Assembly (NCBI RefSeq): GCF_001575205.1
Contig: NZ_LSRE01000003.1
Span: 38,699 to 102,698, forward strand
Length of the DNA stretch: 64,000 nt
Source: Tsukamurella pseudospumae
GTDB lineage: Bacteria; Actinomycetota; Actinomycetes; Mycobacteriales; Mycobacteriaceae
Direction of reading: 5' to 3'
The notes beneath the pieces are model-generated. The model was not told where the DNA came from. It did no database searches and saw only the letters and a list, made by a program, of their open reading frames with translations. Positions 63,503-64,000 of this stretch are shown one piece after another; position 1 is the stretch's first letter, and each line of letters opens with the position of its first letter. The position numbers and the translations under genes are program-made.

Positions 63503-64000
63503 TGCGCCGCACTGATCAGGCTCATCGAAAGTCCCCAGTGATGCTCATTGAAATTCCTCACCTGGGTGCGGTCGGATTATAGCGGTCGGCGGCTGGGTGC
63601 GATTGCTGTGCGGTGGGTTTCGTTGCGGGCGTGGTGGTCTCGTAGTCGGTAGCTGTCGCCGTCGAGTTTGAGGACGACGGAGCGGTGTAGGAGCCTGTCG
63701 AGCATGGCCGCGGCGACGGTGGTGTCGCCGAGGACTTCGCCCCATTCGGAGACCGATCGGTTGGTGGTGATGACGATCGATGTTTTCAGATACCGTTGCG
63801 CGACAACCTGAAACAACGCTGATGCGGCTTCGGCGGGCAAGGGGAGGTAGCCGAGTTCGTCGATGACGAGCAGCGTCGGGCCAGCGAAGAACCGCATGGT
63901 CGTCGACCAGCGGCCTTCGATCGCCGCTTTGTGGCAGCGGGCGGCCAGGTCGGCGGCGGTGGTGACGTAGGTGCGGTATCCGGCGTGCACTGCGGCATGC
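63503..64000 (-). mobile_element. IS21-family element, right part (continues beyond window)
   Basis: Two internal copies of an IS21-type terminal repeat, GCTCATCGAAAGTCCCC (63520-63536) and GCTCATTGAAATTCCTC (63543-63559), lie just outside the istB stop, spaced as in the multiple terminal repeats of this family. The outer tip, near TGCGCCGCACTG at about 63503, is estimated and not proven by a second end. The istA gene and the other end are outside the window. Confidence 0.75.
63577..64000 (-). CDS. istB: IstB-like ATP-binding transposition helper (5' end beyond right edge)
   Basis: About 141 residues are visible. AAVHAGYRTYVTTAADLAAR, LLVIDELGYLPLP (Walker B) and TNRSVSEWGEVLGDTTVAAA (sensor region) are standard IstB. 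The Walker A part lies beyond the window edge. It assists the IstA transposase in the IS21 family. The stop is a TAA at 63577-63579, 18 bases inside the terminal repeats. Confidence 0.92.
   Translation of the reverse strand, partial: HAAVHAGYRTYVTTAADLAARCHKAAIEGRWSTTMRFFAGPTLLVIDELGYLPLPAEAASALFQVVAQRYLKTSIVITTNRSVSEWGEVLGDTTVAAAMLDRLLHRSVVLKLDGDSYRLRDHHARNETHRTAIAPSRRPL

Overview
The window is high-GC actinobacterial chromosome. Lipoproteins, a DUF7373-type secreted protein, a phenylacetate (paa) cluster, IdeR/DtxR-type iron boxes, a deazaflavin (F420) type oxidoreductase and the order orn followed by tRNA-His all point to the mycolic-acid actinomycetes (Mycobacteriales). A Tsukamurella- or Gordonia-like genus is my best guess, but it is only inferred from gene content.

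Layout. 1-5.7 kb: the 5' part of a lipoprotein gene, an unusual alpha/beta-hydrolase fused to an ABC ATPase with its permease, and a Fic AMP-transferase. 5.7-9.9 kb: an aldehyde dehydrogenase and a GMC oxidoreductase, divergent from an AraC regulator. 9.9-20.9 kb: a nearly complete phenylacetate pathway (paaI and paaZ on the minus strand, the TetR regulator paaR, then paaF, paaH, paaG, paaABCDE and paaK on the plus strand) with two matching PaaR-type operators; the thiolase paaJ is not here. 20.9-28.4 kb: an S9 peptidase, a secreted lipase, a citrate transporter with its two-component system, and a Nudix hydrolase. 28.4-39.2 kb: CcdA-TlpA (DipZ) with a small cysteine-rich secreted protein, tRNA-Arg, PadR plus a 2,4-dienoyl-CoA-reductase-like enzyme, a DoxX protein behind an iron box, a short-chain dehydrogenase, a HerA-like ATPase, orn and tRNA-His.

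39.2-50.3 kb is the most interesting block. An iron box precedes a translationally coupled trio: a very large non-canonical glutamate-synthase-like protein, an orphan CysJ-like diflavin reductase, and a divergent HmuS/ChuS-like haem-handling protein. A second iron box precedes a siderophore-binding lipoprotein, followed convergently by an MFS transporter. The trio lies between two remnants of the same acetyltransferase gene (34 of 36 bases shared), so it looks like an inserted iron-starvation module. Pairing a GltB-like protein with a diflavin reductase in place of GltD, under iron control, is my main candidate for an undescribed system.

50.4-56.2 kb is ordinary: PutP, a secreted chymotrypsin-like protease, a Ddn-like protein, a YdbS/YdbT pair and tRNA-Lys. 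From tRNA-Lys to the right edge the character changes: a Ser/Thr kinase, two unrelated lipoproteins, orphan proteins, an Mrr-like nuclease fused to membrane helices, three broken copies plus one intact copy of a DUF1330 gene, a duplicated lipoprotein 3' end, and the end of an IS21-family element. This is a patchwork accessory region.
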